Shown: positions 33,101-41,816, numbered from the stretch's first letter. The stretch is 64,000 bases of DNA from Microglena sp. YARC (GCA_022414725.1 CM039462.1:17992213-18056212), one strand, 5' to 3'. A program made the numbers and translations. The notes: generated by a model not told the origin, from the sequence alone.

Positions 33101-35265
33101 CACAACCACCACCCACAACCACCACCGTCCACCCATGCAGCCCAGCGACCACTATATGGACCGCCACAATAGTTCAGGAACACCCACCCACCACCACCAC
33201 CCACCCACAACCCACTACCACCCACCCGCTACCTCCCACCCAAGCTAAGAGGTAGACATGCATGCTACGAAGCAGGGGTCAGGTTGTTTGGGTATGGGTG
33301 GGAATTTTATTTATTAGCATGAAGGGCGCGTTAAATTTTAAAACATGAGAGAAATGGGGAAACATGCCTCTTAAGGAGTAGAGATGGGAGGTGACATTAA
33401 TAGGTACTGGCATATCATATGATGTTGACCAAAAGCGAGTATGATCTCATACAAACTGCATCATATGATGTTGACCAAAAGCGAGTATGATCTCATACAA
33501 ACTGCATCATATGATACTGTGTATAAATGGTAACTTTAGCCTCGCCAGACTGCCGGCATCATATGATATCATATGATGACATGATATCATATTGCCTATC
33601 ATATTGCCTATCATATTGCCTATCGTATTGCCTATCCTATTGCCTATCCTATTGCCTATCCTATTGCCTATCCTATTGCCTATCCTATTGCCTATCGTAT
33701 TGCCTATCTTATTGCCTATCCTATTGCCTATCCTATTGCCTATCCTATTGCCTATCCTATTGCCTATCCTATTGCCTATTGCCAATCATATTGCCCATCG
33801 TATTGCCTATCATATTGCCTATCATATTGCCTATCATATTGCCCATCATATTGCCTATCATATTGCGTATCATATTGCCTATCATATTGCCAATCATATT
33901 GCCTATCATATTGCCTATCCCAACATTAAAGACATTAAAGTTGGTATCATATCTTTATTGTAAGACCTCTCCAGGATGTTGTTGAGTGAGCTTGTCTTGG
34001 GCCAACAATGGCCTGCCTATGACAGTATAATGTAATGTAATATGACAGGGTATTCTCTAGCTATGACGATGGTGTACCCGGGGATGCTGGTGGGATAAGG
34101 TAGCTCGAGTGCAAGACACGCTATTTGCACAAGGCCTGACAGATGGGGGCAAGTGAGTGTGAGTAAACCCTGTGAACCAGGTATTGTTTCTGGGTAGAAG
34201 TGGAGCAGATGGTAGCTCCTGACTGCATGCTAGGCTAAGAGAAGACAGGGATAGGGCCGAATTGGATGACTGGCTCCCATGATAGGCTTGGTTGTTGTGA
34301 TCCCTGCCAGACGTCTCTATGCCGAGGCGCGTCCGCTCCAAGCAGCTTGCACCCACATCACAATCCACACCACAATCAACACCCTCACCAACACCCGTGC
34401 CCACACCAATATCCACACCAACACTCACACCCATATGCACACCAACACCATCACCAACACCCATGCACACACCAACAACCTCCCATGGCCAGGAAAGAGC
34501 TCAAGCTGCCTTGAGACCACATGCCTTAACAAACGATGGCAGGTATAGGGAAGCATGGAGTGGCCATCTGACCAGATCCCACAGCAGAATTCGTTGGTGT
34601 GATCCCGGTGCGGCTGTTCTATGCCTATACGTGCCTTCACACAACAGCTTGGGCTATTGCTTGCCATAGGGTGGCCAGATCTGATGGTGGGCTAGGCTGT
34701 TGTTCATACTCTGGGCTTTCTGTGTGCACCACTACTCTAATCTGTGTGGGAGATCTCTACGTTGAACTGAACGTCGTCATTAGCTCAGGCTACCTTGAGC
34801 CAAAGAAAGCATGCGCTACTCACCCAACTGCCAAGGTAGCGAACAAAACATTCGATTGTCGTTCTGTCATTTTGGGCTTCTCGGCCTGCAGTTGCACACA
34901 ATGGGCAATTGAGAAGGTTTAAATAATCGGGCTGACAAAAGCGTAGGACTCGCAACCCGGGTGGCGGTAAAAGAGCAAATAAGTAGCGGGCAGCGGGAAG
35001 AGCCAAGGGGGAAACTCCAGTGCCGCTAATCAGCTTATTCTCTGGGATACTCAGGAGCTGCTCACAAGACTGCGTATTTTAGAACGCTTCGGAGATGAAG
35101 ATGCCGTTGACTGCTCACCTCTAACCCCCCACGCTCTGCGTCTTTGGCCGACATGCTTTGTGATGCTTCTTCTGTGGAGCTTTGCGCGTTGCCTTGAGTG
35201 TCTAGTAGAGGTGCAGATTCCGGTAATTTTGTATCCTGGCTTTCTCCAGGGGAGCATTCGTTCAT
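16135..35265 (-). CDS. PAPS transporter-like protein (SLC35B2/SLC35B3 type), split gene
   Basis: Probable multi-pass Golgi/ER transporter that imports the sulfate donor PAPS; the substrate is inferred from family likeness. Exons on the minus strand: 35119-35265, 34824-34885, 31036-31184, 28888-29163, 24533-24668, 19537-19697, 16135-16353. Every intron edge has GT and AG, and the phases agree at all joins except between 34824 and 31184, where phases 2 and 1 require one more small exon that I did not find. Landmarks: LQEHVFRIDGFNFGGWMTF, LNYATRIVFKSCRILPVM, then FTSGDAAGTPNFANTGIILI and ILSFVVFPKPLSYKYILGG, in the order seen in SLC35B3-like proteins. The start ATG at 35265 follows an in-frame TAG. 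The known exons give about 382 residues; the family usually has 400-430. The N-terminus has an ESAPLL acidic dileucine motif. About 94% of the gene is intron, mostly tandem repeat. Confidence 0.88.
16354..17395. repeat. Intronic array carrying copies of the last exon's acceptor
   Basis: Degenerate units of about 90-180 bp. Each contains CACCTGCGGAG, the acceptor of exon 16135-16353 (true site 16351-16361); further copies start near 16447, 16576, 16711, 16929, 17066, 17162, 17258 and 17362. Several also keep 15-25 nt of exon (for example ACTGAGGATCACTTGAAA near 16693). Between them lie gttgacaacagacagtgaaac units. Confidence 0.9.
17462..17691. mobile_element. hAT-like MITE, family 4, copy 1
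   Basis: 230 bp starting CAGGGAT and ending ATCACTG, flanked by the 8-bp duplication ATTAAGCT (17454-17461 and 17692-17699). Contains ATATATAGCGATCGCTAG and a CTGTCCCTGGAGGAG segment shared with copies at 21544-21740 and 57877-58082. Confidence 0.88.
17692..17825. repeat. 16-bp tandem array built on a target duplication
   Basis: About eight units of ATTAAGCTACCAACTG with variants (CTTAAGCT, CTGAAGCT). The first eight bases are the right target duplication of the adjacent hAT-like MITE. Confidence 0.88.
17833..17985. mobile_element. AT-rich palindromic element, family 3
   Basis: Starts TAGGGTTGTCAAGTACAGTA and ends CAGTACGATCTTTACATCCCTA, an imperfect inverted terminus. The interior is a series of GATATAT palindromes, and CTTGGGGACCAGTACGAT matches the family 3 copy near 13050. 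A TA target is likely. Confidence 0.7.
18366..19333. repeat. 115-bp satellite array, about 8.4 units
   Basis: GTCTGGCTAA recurs at 18366, 18481, 18596, 18711, 18826, 18941, 19056, 19171 and 19286, an exact 115-bp period with only a few substitutions per unit. The first unit is the most diverged. The array lies inside the last intron of the transporter. Confidence 0.97.
19698..20905. repeat. Intronic array carrying copies of the acceptor of exon 19537-19697
   Basis: The exon start and acceptor (GAGCTATTGCCTCCCAGATC on the plus strand, true copy near 19674) recur about every 112 bp at 19786, 19898, 20011 and 20124, then in longer units near 20246, 20396, 20553, 20731 and 20881 that also hold TGG and (GT)n expansions ending in G runs. 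Four more short units lie at 21160-21275. Confidence 0.92.
21140..21290. repeat. Tandem 35-36-bp units with exon-derived sequence
   Basis: Four units of CAGACCCTGAGTCAGCTATT plus GCCTCCC(A/G)GAT; the GCTATTGCCTCCCAGA part is the exon start from 19697. Confidence 0.88.
21544..21740. mobile_element. hAT-like MITE, family 4, copy 2 (inverted)
   Basis: 197 bp from CAGTGATT to CAATCCCTG, in the opposite orientation to copy 1. The flanking 8-mers AGGGGTAT and AAGGGTAC match at 6 of 8 positions, an aged target duplication. Confidence 0.75.
21741..24230. other. Intron DNA with simple repeats
   Basis: No exon found. Contains: a C-rich tract at 22287-22330; three or four TCTAAAGATATACAATTAC units at 22578-22650; a C run of about 24 near 22893-22916; repeated aaacgattattaaaa motifs near 23000-23120; a (TGTC)n run of about 21 units at 23486-23572; and a G run near 24118-24131. 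Confidence 0.6.
24235..24520. repeat. Degenerate array of ACCAACAAAACGATTATAAA units
   Basis: About seven units, 30-60 bp apart, each with accaacaaaacgattat and a following atcattgtgaaa-like half. Confidence 0.8.
24690..25560. repeat. 103-bp tandem array, about eight units
   Basis: CTTAAACAGGCTGGCCGCCC recurs at 24798, 24901, 25004, 25107, 25210, 25313, 25416 and (one base short) 25519. Units are nearly identical. The array lies next to the exon at 24533-24668. Confidence 0.96.
25680..26510. repeat. Intronic array carrying copies of exon 24533-24668's start
   Basis: Units of 180-300 bp. The minus strand of several repeats the exon start ATGTGTGATGC(C/T)ATG with its CCAG acceptor (copies near 25900 and 26218; degenerate ones near 25730, 26415 and 26490). 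Two encode MCDAMADNLEAPLL, close to the true exon's MCDAMTANLEE. Confidence 0.9.
26580..28075. repeat. Intron DNA with dispersed repeats and a short array
   Basis: Related segments at 26590-26700, 27415-27510 (inverted) and 27955-28075 share AACGGTCTC-type and GTTGCCACCTGTC motifs. CGTCGCTTGCGACGCTGCAT near 26702 is related to 18270-18300. At 27570-27790 there are seven or eight units of AAGCATGTGGCGGGATGTG. A family 2 MITE lies at 27070-27235. Confidence 0.65.
28100..28340 (+). mobile_element. tRNA-derived SINE, copy A
   Basis: The head has pol III box A-like TGGTCTAGTGGTTGACCAG (28144) and box B-like GGGTTTGACTCCC (28182). A tRNA-unrelated body (AGCTTGTCCAGTTGAGGTAG) follows, then the family tail TACGTCCCACCAGGCGTTGTC ending near CATTACCTTT. 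Copies B-E share the tail. Confidence 0.85.
28355..28680. repeat. 44-bp tandem array, about six units
   Basis: CTTTTTGACGATTTATCTTT plus AGTGACTTCAGTGACTTCAGTGG units, with a nested 10-bp AGTGACTTC repeat. Confidence 0.93.
29290..29575. repeat. Intronic copies of exon 28888-29163's 5' half
   Basis: 29290-29440 repeats about 140 nt of the exon with its acceptor (GCGGAAGCCCATTACTG, TTGGCAGGACTTGAAG, TCAAGTAGTTCTGGAA). 29490-29570 repeats a shorter part. A fragment near 29893 (GATATGTGAGCGCCCAGTTG) is a third. A G run of about 24 lies at 29448-29471. Confidence 0.9.
29580..29730. repeat. GGGGGTGTTG-type minisatellite
   Basis: Repeated tgttgggggtgttgtaggg units of 9-18 bp. Confidence 0.85.
29890..30010. 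mobile_element. AT-palindrome TA-type MITE, partial copy
   Basis: Contains GATATCATATGATGCAATTT and ends CGATATGCCGTTCCCTA, the terminus of the family also seen at 33400-33960, 54494-54664 and 61637-61829. A poly-G tract (30066-30099) follows. Confidence 0.7.
30280..30560. repeat. About 108-bp tandem units, two to three copies
   Basis: CCCATGTTTACTCCGCCCA recurs at about 30322 and 30428; a third, diverged unit starts near 30510. Confidence 0.85.
30610..31020. repeat. AT-rich minisatellite, CCAATATAATGTAATCTTAT
   Basis: More than ten units of 16-34 bp, all variants of aaaccaatataatgtaatcttatc. It ends 16 bp before the donor of exon 31036-31184. Confidence 0.95.
31190..32480. repeat. 123-bp array carrying the acceptor of exon 31036-31184
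   Basis: The plus-strand string CTTGGAGCATTGAAAAACCT at 31168 (acceptor plus exon start) recurs in variants near 31407, 31548, 31683, 31806, 31929, 32052, 32175, 32298 and 32421. From 31631 the period is 123 bp (CTTGACAGTTGACTTCTGCA at 31631, 31754, 31877, 32000, 32123, 32246 and 32369). The first two units (31200-31560) also copy about 45 nt of exon and hold (GGGTGAG)n. Confidence 0.95.
32578..32690. repeat. Dispersed repeat family 5 (inverted copy)
   Basis: Reverse complement of the CTCCCTGGTTTCCGTGGG...GAGCAGCCCAGAGTTGGCTG unit found near 13180, 39963, 40428, 40968, 41158, 51655 and 52308. Confidence 0.8.
33020..33240. repeat. ACC-rich duplication
   Basis: Two units of about 95 bp with GCAGCCCAGCGACCACTATA (about 33049 and 33137), joined by ccacca/cccacc repeats. 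Confidence 0.85.
33400..33960. mobile_element. AT-palindrome MITE expanded by a 10-bp array
   Basis: The left part matches the 61637-61829 element (GCATATCATATGATGTTGAC, GCCAGACTGCCGGCATCATA), with one internal 60-bp duplication. The right end (33590-33925) is replaced by about 33 units of ATTGCCTATC and variants, a unit resembling the element's own terminus attgccgatcccta. Confidence 0.85.
34000..34823. other. Intron DNA, mostly unique
   Basis: Contains a CACACCAACACC-type degenerate repeat at 34345-34470. The small exon required between 34824 and 31184 should lie here or nearby, but I could not identify it. Confidence 0.5.
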
Positions 35266-36092
35266 TTGGTTCGGGGACCCGGAGGCGATCTAATTTTGAA
35301 GTAAACCCCGGGCAATAAAATGGGTATGAAAGGGGGATATGAGAAGAAGAATCTGTGTATTGATCTTGGACGCTGCTACGCCGATTTGATGGCGCACCGC
35401 ACGACAGCCCTCTGTCGGAATGGGGTGACATGAATTGACAAACCAGGGGCAAACAAAATCAGGGACACGACCAGGCGGGATACAACTGTCGGATGTTTTG
35501 GCAGGGTATCAGTCACATGGGAGTGAGGTGCGTTGGCGTATTAGTCACATGTGATGGGTGTGCTGGCGCGCAAGGCCATGCCGACAAAGAAAGCTCCTAA
35601 CAGTGCGTCATTCACTGAAGCAATCTCAATTTTGAATCCTTGTTTTAATTGTCGTCAAACACACACCGTGGCTCGTTTGGTTGATTGAAACTCAATCGTT
35701 ACGCATCACCTCAAAGTAGCGTAACAAGTTACAAAATCAATGTAAATGGTTGCCGTGGCGTGTACACACGCTCGACTTTGTACTTCTGTACTTGAGGGAT
35801 AAGACAGCCGAAATCCAGTAGCACACTAATAATTATATGTCAAATACCGCCCCTATGCCTCTGGACTTTTCTTTGGGGGGGGGGGGCTGAGCTTGACAGC
35901 TTCTAGGCACCTCCCTTTCCCTGTTCTGGGTCAACCCTCATAATAGGATATTATAACATCCGTCACTAACGCGATCACTTGGGTGGCGACGGAGGAGCCT
36001 GTTACTATCAATGTATATGATTGCCGTCTACACAAGCTTGACTTTTACTTATGTTTTTTGTAGGGGGGGGTACGCTTGACAGTTTCTAGGCA
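35266..36092. promoter_or_regulatory. Transporter 5' flank, probable promoter region
   Basis: Upstream of the transporter ATG. No clear TATA box or other core motif. Two related segments (about 35700-35800 and 35970-36060, with GTTACTATCAATGTA-like text) and two aggcacctccctttc stretches at about 35905 and 36090 are repeats. Confidence 0.35.
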
Positions 36093-36607
36093 CCTCCCTT
36101 CAGGGTTGTTCAGGACGCTGCGTCGTGCGTCGCAGACGTTTGAGGGTCCGTTGCGTCCTGATACGCAACGTGGGGAGGGTCCGTTGCTTCGTTATGGGTC
36201 GGTTGAGGGTCGGTTGCTTCTCAGGTGACGGAATGATACCTTTTGGTGGAGAGAGGCACAGATATATGTTGACTCAAGACATCTTTACACGCTGGTGGCT
36301 GGACTATATCCAGCCGACAGTCAACTATGAGACTGGGTTACGGGCTTAGGAATGCGGCTGTCCACGAGGACACGCCACTGTTAGTTAGACTAACCTAGCT
36401 GTCGCTAGACTCTGACACTCCACCTGGTCAGGTAAACTGTAAATTAACTAAGCACCGAAACAGACAAACTTAAAAGTTAAGAACTGAAAAGTAAAGAACT
36501 TCAAACCCTCCACCTGTTGAGGTAAAGGCTGATATAAGAAGAACCAATGGGAACTCCACCTCAAAAGTGAGGAAGGAATACACCGTAGGAACCAAAGCTA
36601 TGCTTTA

Positions 36608-37012
36608 TTAAAGAGAATAGAAAGCGTAGCACATAGCGTCAACCAACATTCCACGGAATGAAGTGAGATCGGAGCAGAAGAATGGCAAAGCCAAGTCAAA
36701 ATCCAAAATGTCCAGCATGAGTAAGAGCGGCTGGTCAAATACCCGCAAGTGAAAACTCCACCTACTGAAAAATACACCTATGAACCCCAAAAAAGGGATG
36801 TAGTATGGTAATCCGTACACCACCTCAGAGCATGTGTGACAAAGAGACTTGCCCAACCATATAAAATTGGAACGTAACAAACAAAGAGATCCACTGAATG
36901 CGATCGTGTAGCCGAGGAAAGCACAATTGCAAGGGCGATAAATGGCAAGAGCAATAAGCAAGCAGACACAGACCAAGTAATCAAGATCTGCCACTAACGG
37001 CATCTCCCACAA
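36608..37012 (-). CDS. ORF of unknown function downstream of copia pol
   Basis: 134 residues, strongly hydrophobic (LVCVCLLIALAIY, LCLLRSNFIWLGKSL). It lies 3' of the copia RNase H stop, where a 3' LTR would be expected, so it is more likely non-coding LTR-region sequence than a gene. I saw no second LTR. Confidence 0.2.
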   Translation of the reverse strand: MWEMPLVADLDYLVCVCLLIALAIYRPCNCAFLGYTIAFSGSLCLLRSNFIWLGKSLCHTCSEVVYGLPYYIPFLGFIGVFFSRWSFHLRVFDQPLLLMLDILDFDLALPFFCSDLTSFRGMLVDAMCYAFYSL

Positions 37013-37062
37013 AGGGACTAGCTGCAGACCTGACAGAATCCCAGACTAGTAGCTACCAATAG

Positions 37063-38820
37063 CTACTTAGGGGGACGTCTGTACGTGGGGGGTATCGCCC
37101 CACGCTTGCAATTTACCATTCCCAGCAAACCATTCAAGAACCAGAACTGCTCAGCTTCTAGAGCTTTGGTGAGGGTGTCAGCTAGCTGCAGTTTGGTATC
37201 TACCTTCACGATCCCAATCCTCCCAGACATGGCTAGATCTCGCACATAGTGATGCATAATATCTATGTGCTTCGCACGGGGCACCAGAGCTACTTCAGCA
37301 CACCAGGAGTTGGCCACGGTAGAGTCACACTGAATTGTGATAAGGGTGCAAGGGAGCCCAAGGTCAACCCTCAAATGCTTGAACCATTGGACATCCCGAG
37401 CAGCTGCTGCAAGAGCCTGGTACTCAGACTCGCCCGTGCTCACCGCGGGAGTGATCTGCCTCTTAGAGGCCCAGTGAACTAACCCACCAGATGCCAGAAT
37501 AGCTAGGCCGGTCTGGGACCTCCTGCCCTCAGGATCCTCACCAAACGAGGCATCTGAATATGCTTGTACAGCAAACTCAGGGCCATGGCGATAGCGAATG
37601 CCAAGGTTAGGATACTTCCTGAGGTAAACCAACACACGATGAGCAGCACGCCAGTGTGTCTGAGTGGGTTTTGCAGTAAACCGTGAGAGTGCAGACACAG
37701 AGTATGCAATGTCAGGTCTGGTGCATGTGGACAGGTAGATCAGTGATCCGATGAGTGAAGCATACATGAGGTTGTTGGGCGGGGCAGGGCTGTCAGCAGC
37801 ATGTTTGGTGACAGCCCCAGTAATCCTAGAAACATGAGGGGACTGCTTAGTCTCATCATCGAGAGCAATGGGGAATCTCTCCAGCATACAAAAAATCTGG
37901 TTGTGCTGGCTGATAACAATAGAGACACATCGCCCAGCACTGTCAAGGGTGAGGTCACAGTCGATAGACAAGAAAACCTTCGGAACCCCCGTTTCAGTCA
38001 CTGTCCACTCTTCTTTCCGCATGATCTCAACGATCCTGGCGTACAGAAGGAGACAGCGTAGCGCAACCCAGAAATCGTCAACGCAGGTGAGCACCCATGA
38101 GACAGTTCCATCAGGCATGAGACGGATAAACAGTGCAGGGTCAGCCTGCGCAGGAGTAAAACCTGCAATCCTAAGAACACGACGCACCTCCTCGCTCCAC
38201 TTGCGAGGGGATTGCTTCAGCCCATAAAGGCTCTTAACTAGCTTGCAGACCCAACCCCCAGGAACAATACAACCCTGTGGTTGTTCCATGTAGATCTCTT
38301 CCTCCAAAACCCCATTCAGAAACGCCGTCTTGATGTCCAGCTGCCTGGCATACATCTTGTTGTGCACCATGCCAGCAAGCAAGGTTCGCAAAGTCGATTT
38401 CGAGGTTACTGGGGCGAAGGTCAAGTCATAATCGATCCCAGCCCGCTGCAAGTACCCCTTAGCTACTACCCGAGCCTTCTACCTTACTACTACCCCATTG
38501 CCACCGTGTTTGAAGGTGAAGGTCCACCGATTCTTGATCGGAATTACTCCAGGGGGACATTTGACAAGCTGCCAAGTCCCATGCGCATGCAAACTCTCCA
38601 TCTCGTCTCTCATGGCTAGTAGCCAGCCGTCCCTGTCGGGGTTGGAATGTGCCATGGCTTGGTTGTAGGAGAGATCAGAGGAGGTTGATAGGTATGCAGG
38701 CAGAGTGAGTCCTGGGGACTCTGACAGAGGTTCAGGGGTATCTCCACCTGAAGCCGAGCCAGAGCCCGAGGATGCATCAAGGAAGAGTGGTTTGTCAACT
38801 AGTGCGCAGGGGTAAAATGT
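37063..38820 (-). pseudogene. Ty1/copia polyprotein fragment: reverse transcriptase and RNase H
   Basis: Main frame 38451-37063 (462 residues): ARQLDIKTAFLNGVLEEEIY, GLKQSPRKWSEE, the catalytic strand as CVDD rather than the usual YVDD, then ASLIGSLIYLSTCTRPDIAY, RNase H with AYSDASFGED, STGESEYQALAAAARDVQW and QLADTLTKAL. The upstream part in another frame (38820-38479: WLLAMRDEMESLHAHGTWQL, PIKNRWTF) is the start of the RT domain; the frame breaks near 38460-38480. Integrase, protease and gag are absent because the sequence ends at the subterminal repeats of the enclosing hAT-like element. In an intact element this enzyme copies RNA to DNA in virus-like particles. It is not functional as it stands. 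Confidence 0.93.
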
Positions 38821-38881
38821 AAAATTTGTTGCGTCTCGGGACGCAGAGGTGGGGGTCCTCCTGAACAACCCTGCCTCCCTT

Positions 38882-39557
38882 TGACTGTTCTGGGTTAACC
38901 CATTGCACGTTCACATCACTCATGCAATCAATCACTCGGGTGGCGCCGGAGGAGCATGTTACTATTATATGGATGGAAGTGAATTATGGGGGCAAAGCTC
39001 GAGACTAAGGCATGAAGTTTATATGCTCTTCTCTAGGTTTCTGAAGCAGACTCTAAGGATTCCGAACAGATAGATTCATCATAAGATGCCAACTAATGAA
39101 CTAATAATAAAGCGTACAGTATGCAGGACCAACTGAAACAACTGCTTCATAAACAAAATATGAAATTAGTACTGACAATAATGCTTTCTTGCTGCATTAC
39201 CGGTATTGCCTTACTTCATTTTCCCAAGGTTTTGTTGGAAGAGCCCTCCCGAATGTTGTGGAGCGGGCTTGTCTTGGGCCATCAATGGCTTGTCAATTAC
39301 AATTTAATGAAGTGCAATGATTCAGTACGCTAGTTTTAGGTGTGACCTTTGGCAGCCTGCACTACCGTGAACCATGCCCACACCAGGTTGGTTTAACTAC
39401 GTACTTCAAAAAAATCTACGTTTGGGGACGTCACTGTTTGCAAAAGCTACGTGACATGTATGTATGTACTTTCACAGTCCAGGGGTAGCCAAATAGGCTA
39501 AAGGAACTTGCCCAACCTTGCGAACAGGAGAGACAGTTAAAGAAACAAGCACTAGAG
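38882..39557. other. No gene; repeat fragments
   Basis: 38884-38960 resembles the 5' flank repeats at 35900-36000 (GTTCTGGGTTAACCC, GGTGGCGCCGGAGGAGC). 39225-39320 matches a repeat near 33965-34020 (GCTTGTCTTGGGCCA). Confidence 0.5.
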
Positions 39558-39565
39558 AACTGAAC

Positions 39566-39836
39566 CAGGGTTGTTCAGGAGGAACCCCAGCTCTGCGTCT
39601 TGAGACCCAACCAATTTTACAGCCTGCGTCCTGAGACGCAACCGATTTCATAAAAAAAGCCTGCACCCTGAGACACACACGACCCGCACCCGACCTATAC
39701 CCTGCGTCCTGCGACGCGACCAACCCACTGAAGCTGCGTCTGCAATGCGACATACCCAACCCACGCTGGGTCTCAGGATGCAACGGACCCTTCGGACGTT
39801 TCTGCGACACAGGACGCAGCATCTTGAACAAACCTG
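39566..39836. mobile_element. hAT-like MITE related to the 36101-38873 element
   Basis: 271 bp. Ends CAGGGTTGTTCAGGA and TCTTGAACAAACCTG, with the exact 8-bp duplication AACTGAAC (39558-39565 and 39837-39844). Interior of repeated CTGCGTCCTGAGACGCAACC-type motifs, as in the subterminal parts of the larger element. Confidence 0.92.
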
Positions 39837-39962
39837 AACTGAACTCTTACAAATTGTACACAATGGGGGGCCCGAGTTCGTGCTACGGTATGCAGATAAG
39901 AATAAGCTTATATATTATATTGTGTAATACCTGGACAAGTCTGTATAATGTCTAACAATCTT

Positions 39963-41262
39963 AGTGTGTTCCCTGGTTTCCCTGGGTCTCCCACAGGGGG
40001 ACTTGGAATTGGAAGACGGTGAGCAGCCCAGAGTTGGCTGAAAACCATGCAACAATTTAAATTAAAATCATAAAGCATACTACTATGCCGCCTACCCTGG
40101 TGATTGGGTCATGGTACACACGCTGCCACACCGCTTACTTTACTCAGGCAAAATATATGAATAGGATAACATGTCGAGTACAACCTTACTCATATATTTA
40201 TATCCATACATATTATCCCATTCATATATTTGTATTCAGGCTACTTAGCTACCTGGCTACTTAGCTAAGTCACTGTAAACAGCCTACTAAACCGCCAATC
40301 TTCGTCCAGCGACTGAAGCCCCCCAGCTAGGACAAGCTACGCAAGCTACTCGGCAACCTAGTCGGTCATTTAGGGCTCATCCTGATAGACCTGGGCAACT
40401 CTTTAAAACGTTTGTCCTGCTTAGGATGCTCCCTGATTTCCGTGGGTCTTGATTGACCTGGACAACTCTACGCTTAGGATGCTCCCTGGTTTCCCTGGGT
40501 ATCGCACGGGGGACTTGGAATTGGAAGACAGTGAGCAGCCCAGAGTTGGCTGAAAACCCATACAATTATTCAAATTCAAATGAGTCAGGCTACTAAGCTT
40601 CCTGGCTAGGTCATGGTACACAGGCTACTAAACCGCCAATTGTAGTCCAGCGACTGAACTGCCTAGCTAGGAAAAGCTAAACAGGCTACTCAGCAACCTA
40701 GTTGGTCATTTAGGGCTCATCTTGATAGACCTGGGCAACTCTTTAAACTGTCTGCCCTGCTTAGGATGCTCCCTATCCCCGTTCATCGAATGGCTCAATG
40801 ACTGAGCTCCTTGAACGACAAAGGTGTCGGGTTCGAATCCCCACGGGTGCGCCTTAGTGTTCCGGTCGCTGTCACCGGCCAGGTTAAGTAGCAGCCCGTT
40901 CCCTACCGCTGTAAGACGGGGCTCCCATAATACCACGCCCCACCAAGCGATATCATTACTTTTTTTAGGATGCTCCCTGGTTTCCGTGGGTAATGCACGG
41001 GGGACTTGGAATTGGATGACAGTGAGCAGCCCAGATTTGGCTGAAAAACCATAAAATTATTCAAATTCAAATGAGTCAGGCTATTAAGCTACCTGGCTAG
41101 GTCATGGTACCTGGACGACTCTCTGCTTAGAATGGCATGGGATGGCATGGGATGGCTTAGGATGCTCCCTGGTTTCTGTGGGTACCGCACGGAAGACTTG
41201 GAATTGGAAGACGGTGAGCAGCCCAGAGTTGGCTGAAAAACTATGTGACCATCCAATCTAAT
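39963..41262. repeat. Cluster of dispersed repeat family 5, four copies
   Basis: Units near 39963-40055, 40428-40570, 40968-41060 and 41158-41262. All carry CTGGTTTCC(C/G)TGGG, GGGGACTTGGAATTGGA (one reads GAAGACTTGG) and GAGCAGCCCAGA(G/T)TTGGCTG. Between them are further duplications (AACTCTTTAAA(A/C)(C/G)(G/T) blocks at about 40390 and 40740) and a SINE. Confidence 0.88.
40785..40972 (+). mobile_element. tRNA-derived SINE, copy B
   Basis: Box A-like TGGCTCAATGACTGAG (40791) and box B GGGTTCGAATCCC (40830) in tRNA spacing; a body with GGTCGCTGTCACCGGCC; tail ATACCACGCCCCACCAAGCG, then ATATCATTAC and a short T run. The acceptor-stem ends do not pair, so it is not a tRNA gene. Confidence 0.88.
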
Positions 41263-41264
41263 CT

Positions 41265-41430
41265 TCATTGTCCGAGATTGAAAAACCCGACATTGAAAAC
41301 GCGAGATTGAAAAACCATGCAACTAACCAATCCAACCCAATCTTGATTGTTCGAGGTTGAAAAACCCGACATTGAAAACCCGAGATTGAAAAACCATGAA
41401 ACAAACCAATCCAAACCAATCTTGATTGTC
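41265..41430. repeat. Tandem duplication, CGAGATTGAAAAACC units
   Basis: Repeated ttgaaaaacccgacattgaaaac blocks in two larger units of about 70 bp. Confidence 0.85.
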
Positions 41431-41489
41431 CGAGGTAGGGCAAGTTCCTTTGACCACCCTAAGCTTACAACCGTCACTCATGATGTTAA

Positions 41490-41815
41490 TATGCAATGCC
41501 CATAGGGTTACTCTCAGGCAATGCCTATATTCATCCTGAGTGACGGGTGTAAGCTGAGGGTCGCTGAGGGTCGCTGAGGGTAGCTGAGGGTAGCGTCATT
41601 CATGACGTCTATAGGCAATGCCCATAGGGTTCCGCTCAGGCAATGCCTACGGACATCCTGAATAACGGGTGGAAGCTGAGGGTAGCTGAGGGTAGCGTCA
41701 TTCATGACATTCATCTACAGGCAATGCCCATAGGTTTCCGCTCAGGCAATACCTACAGACATCCTGAATGACGGGTGGAAGCTCAGGGTAGCTCAAGGTA
41801 ACGTGCTGTGAGCTG
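41490..41815. repeat. About 110-117-bp tandem array, three units
   Basis: GCAATGCCCATAGG(G/T)TT recurs at about 41494, 41611 and 41722, each followed by ATGCCTA and GACGGGTG-like text and a short GCTGAGGGTA repeat. Confidence 0.9.
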
Positions 41816-41816
41816 A

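Larger units (their letters stand above)
36101..38873. mobile_element. hAT-like element carrying copia sequence
   Basis: 2,773 bp. It begins CAGGGTTGTTCAGGA and ends TCCTGAACAACCCTG (15-bp perfect TIRs), flanked by the exact 8-bp duplication CCTCCCTT (36093-36100 and 38874-38881). Subterminal gcgtc/gacgc repeats (36115-36215 and 38828-38848) match the small relative at 39566-39836. The interior is a 5'-truncated Ty1/copia polyprotein region, with no hAT transposase. Confidence 0.92.

Noticed and set aside
33507..33985. ORFs of LPI or GNRI repeats
   Set aside because: 10-bp satellite read in three frames.
36608..37012. An env-like membrane protein downstream of copia pol
   Set aside because: Hydrophobic but without conserved features, and located where LTR sequence is expected; kept only as a low-confidence ORF.
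40785..40860. Functional tRNA gene
   Set aside because: Box A and B are present but the acceptor stem does not pair and the sequence continues into a shared SINE body and tail.
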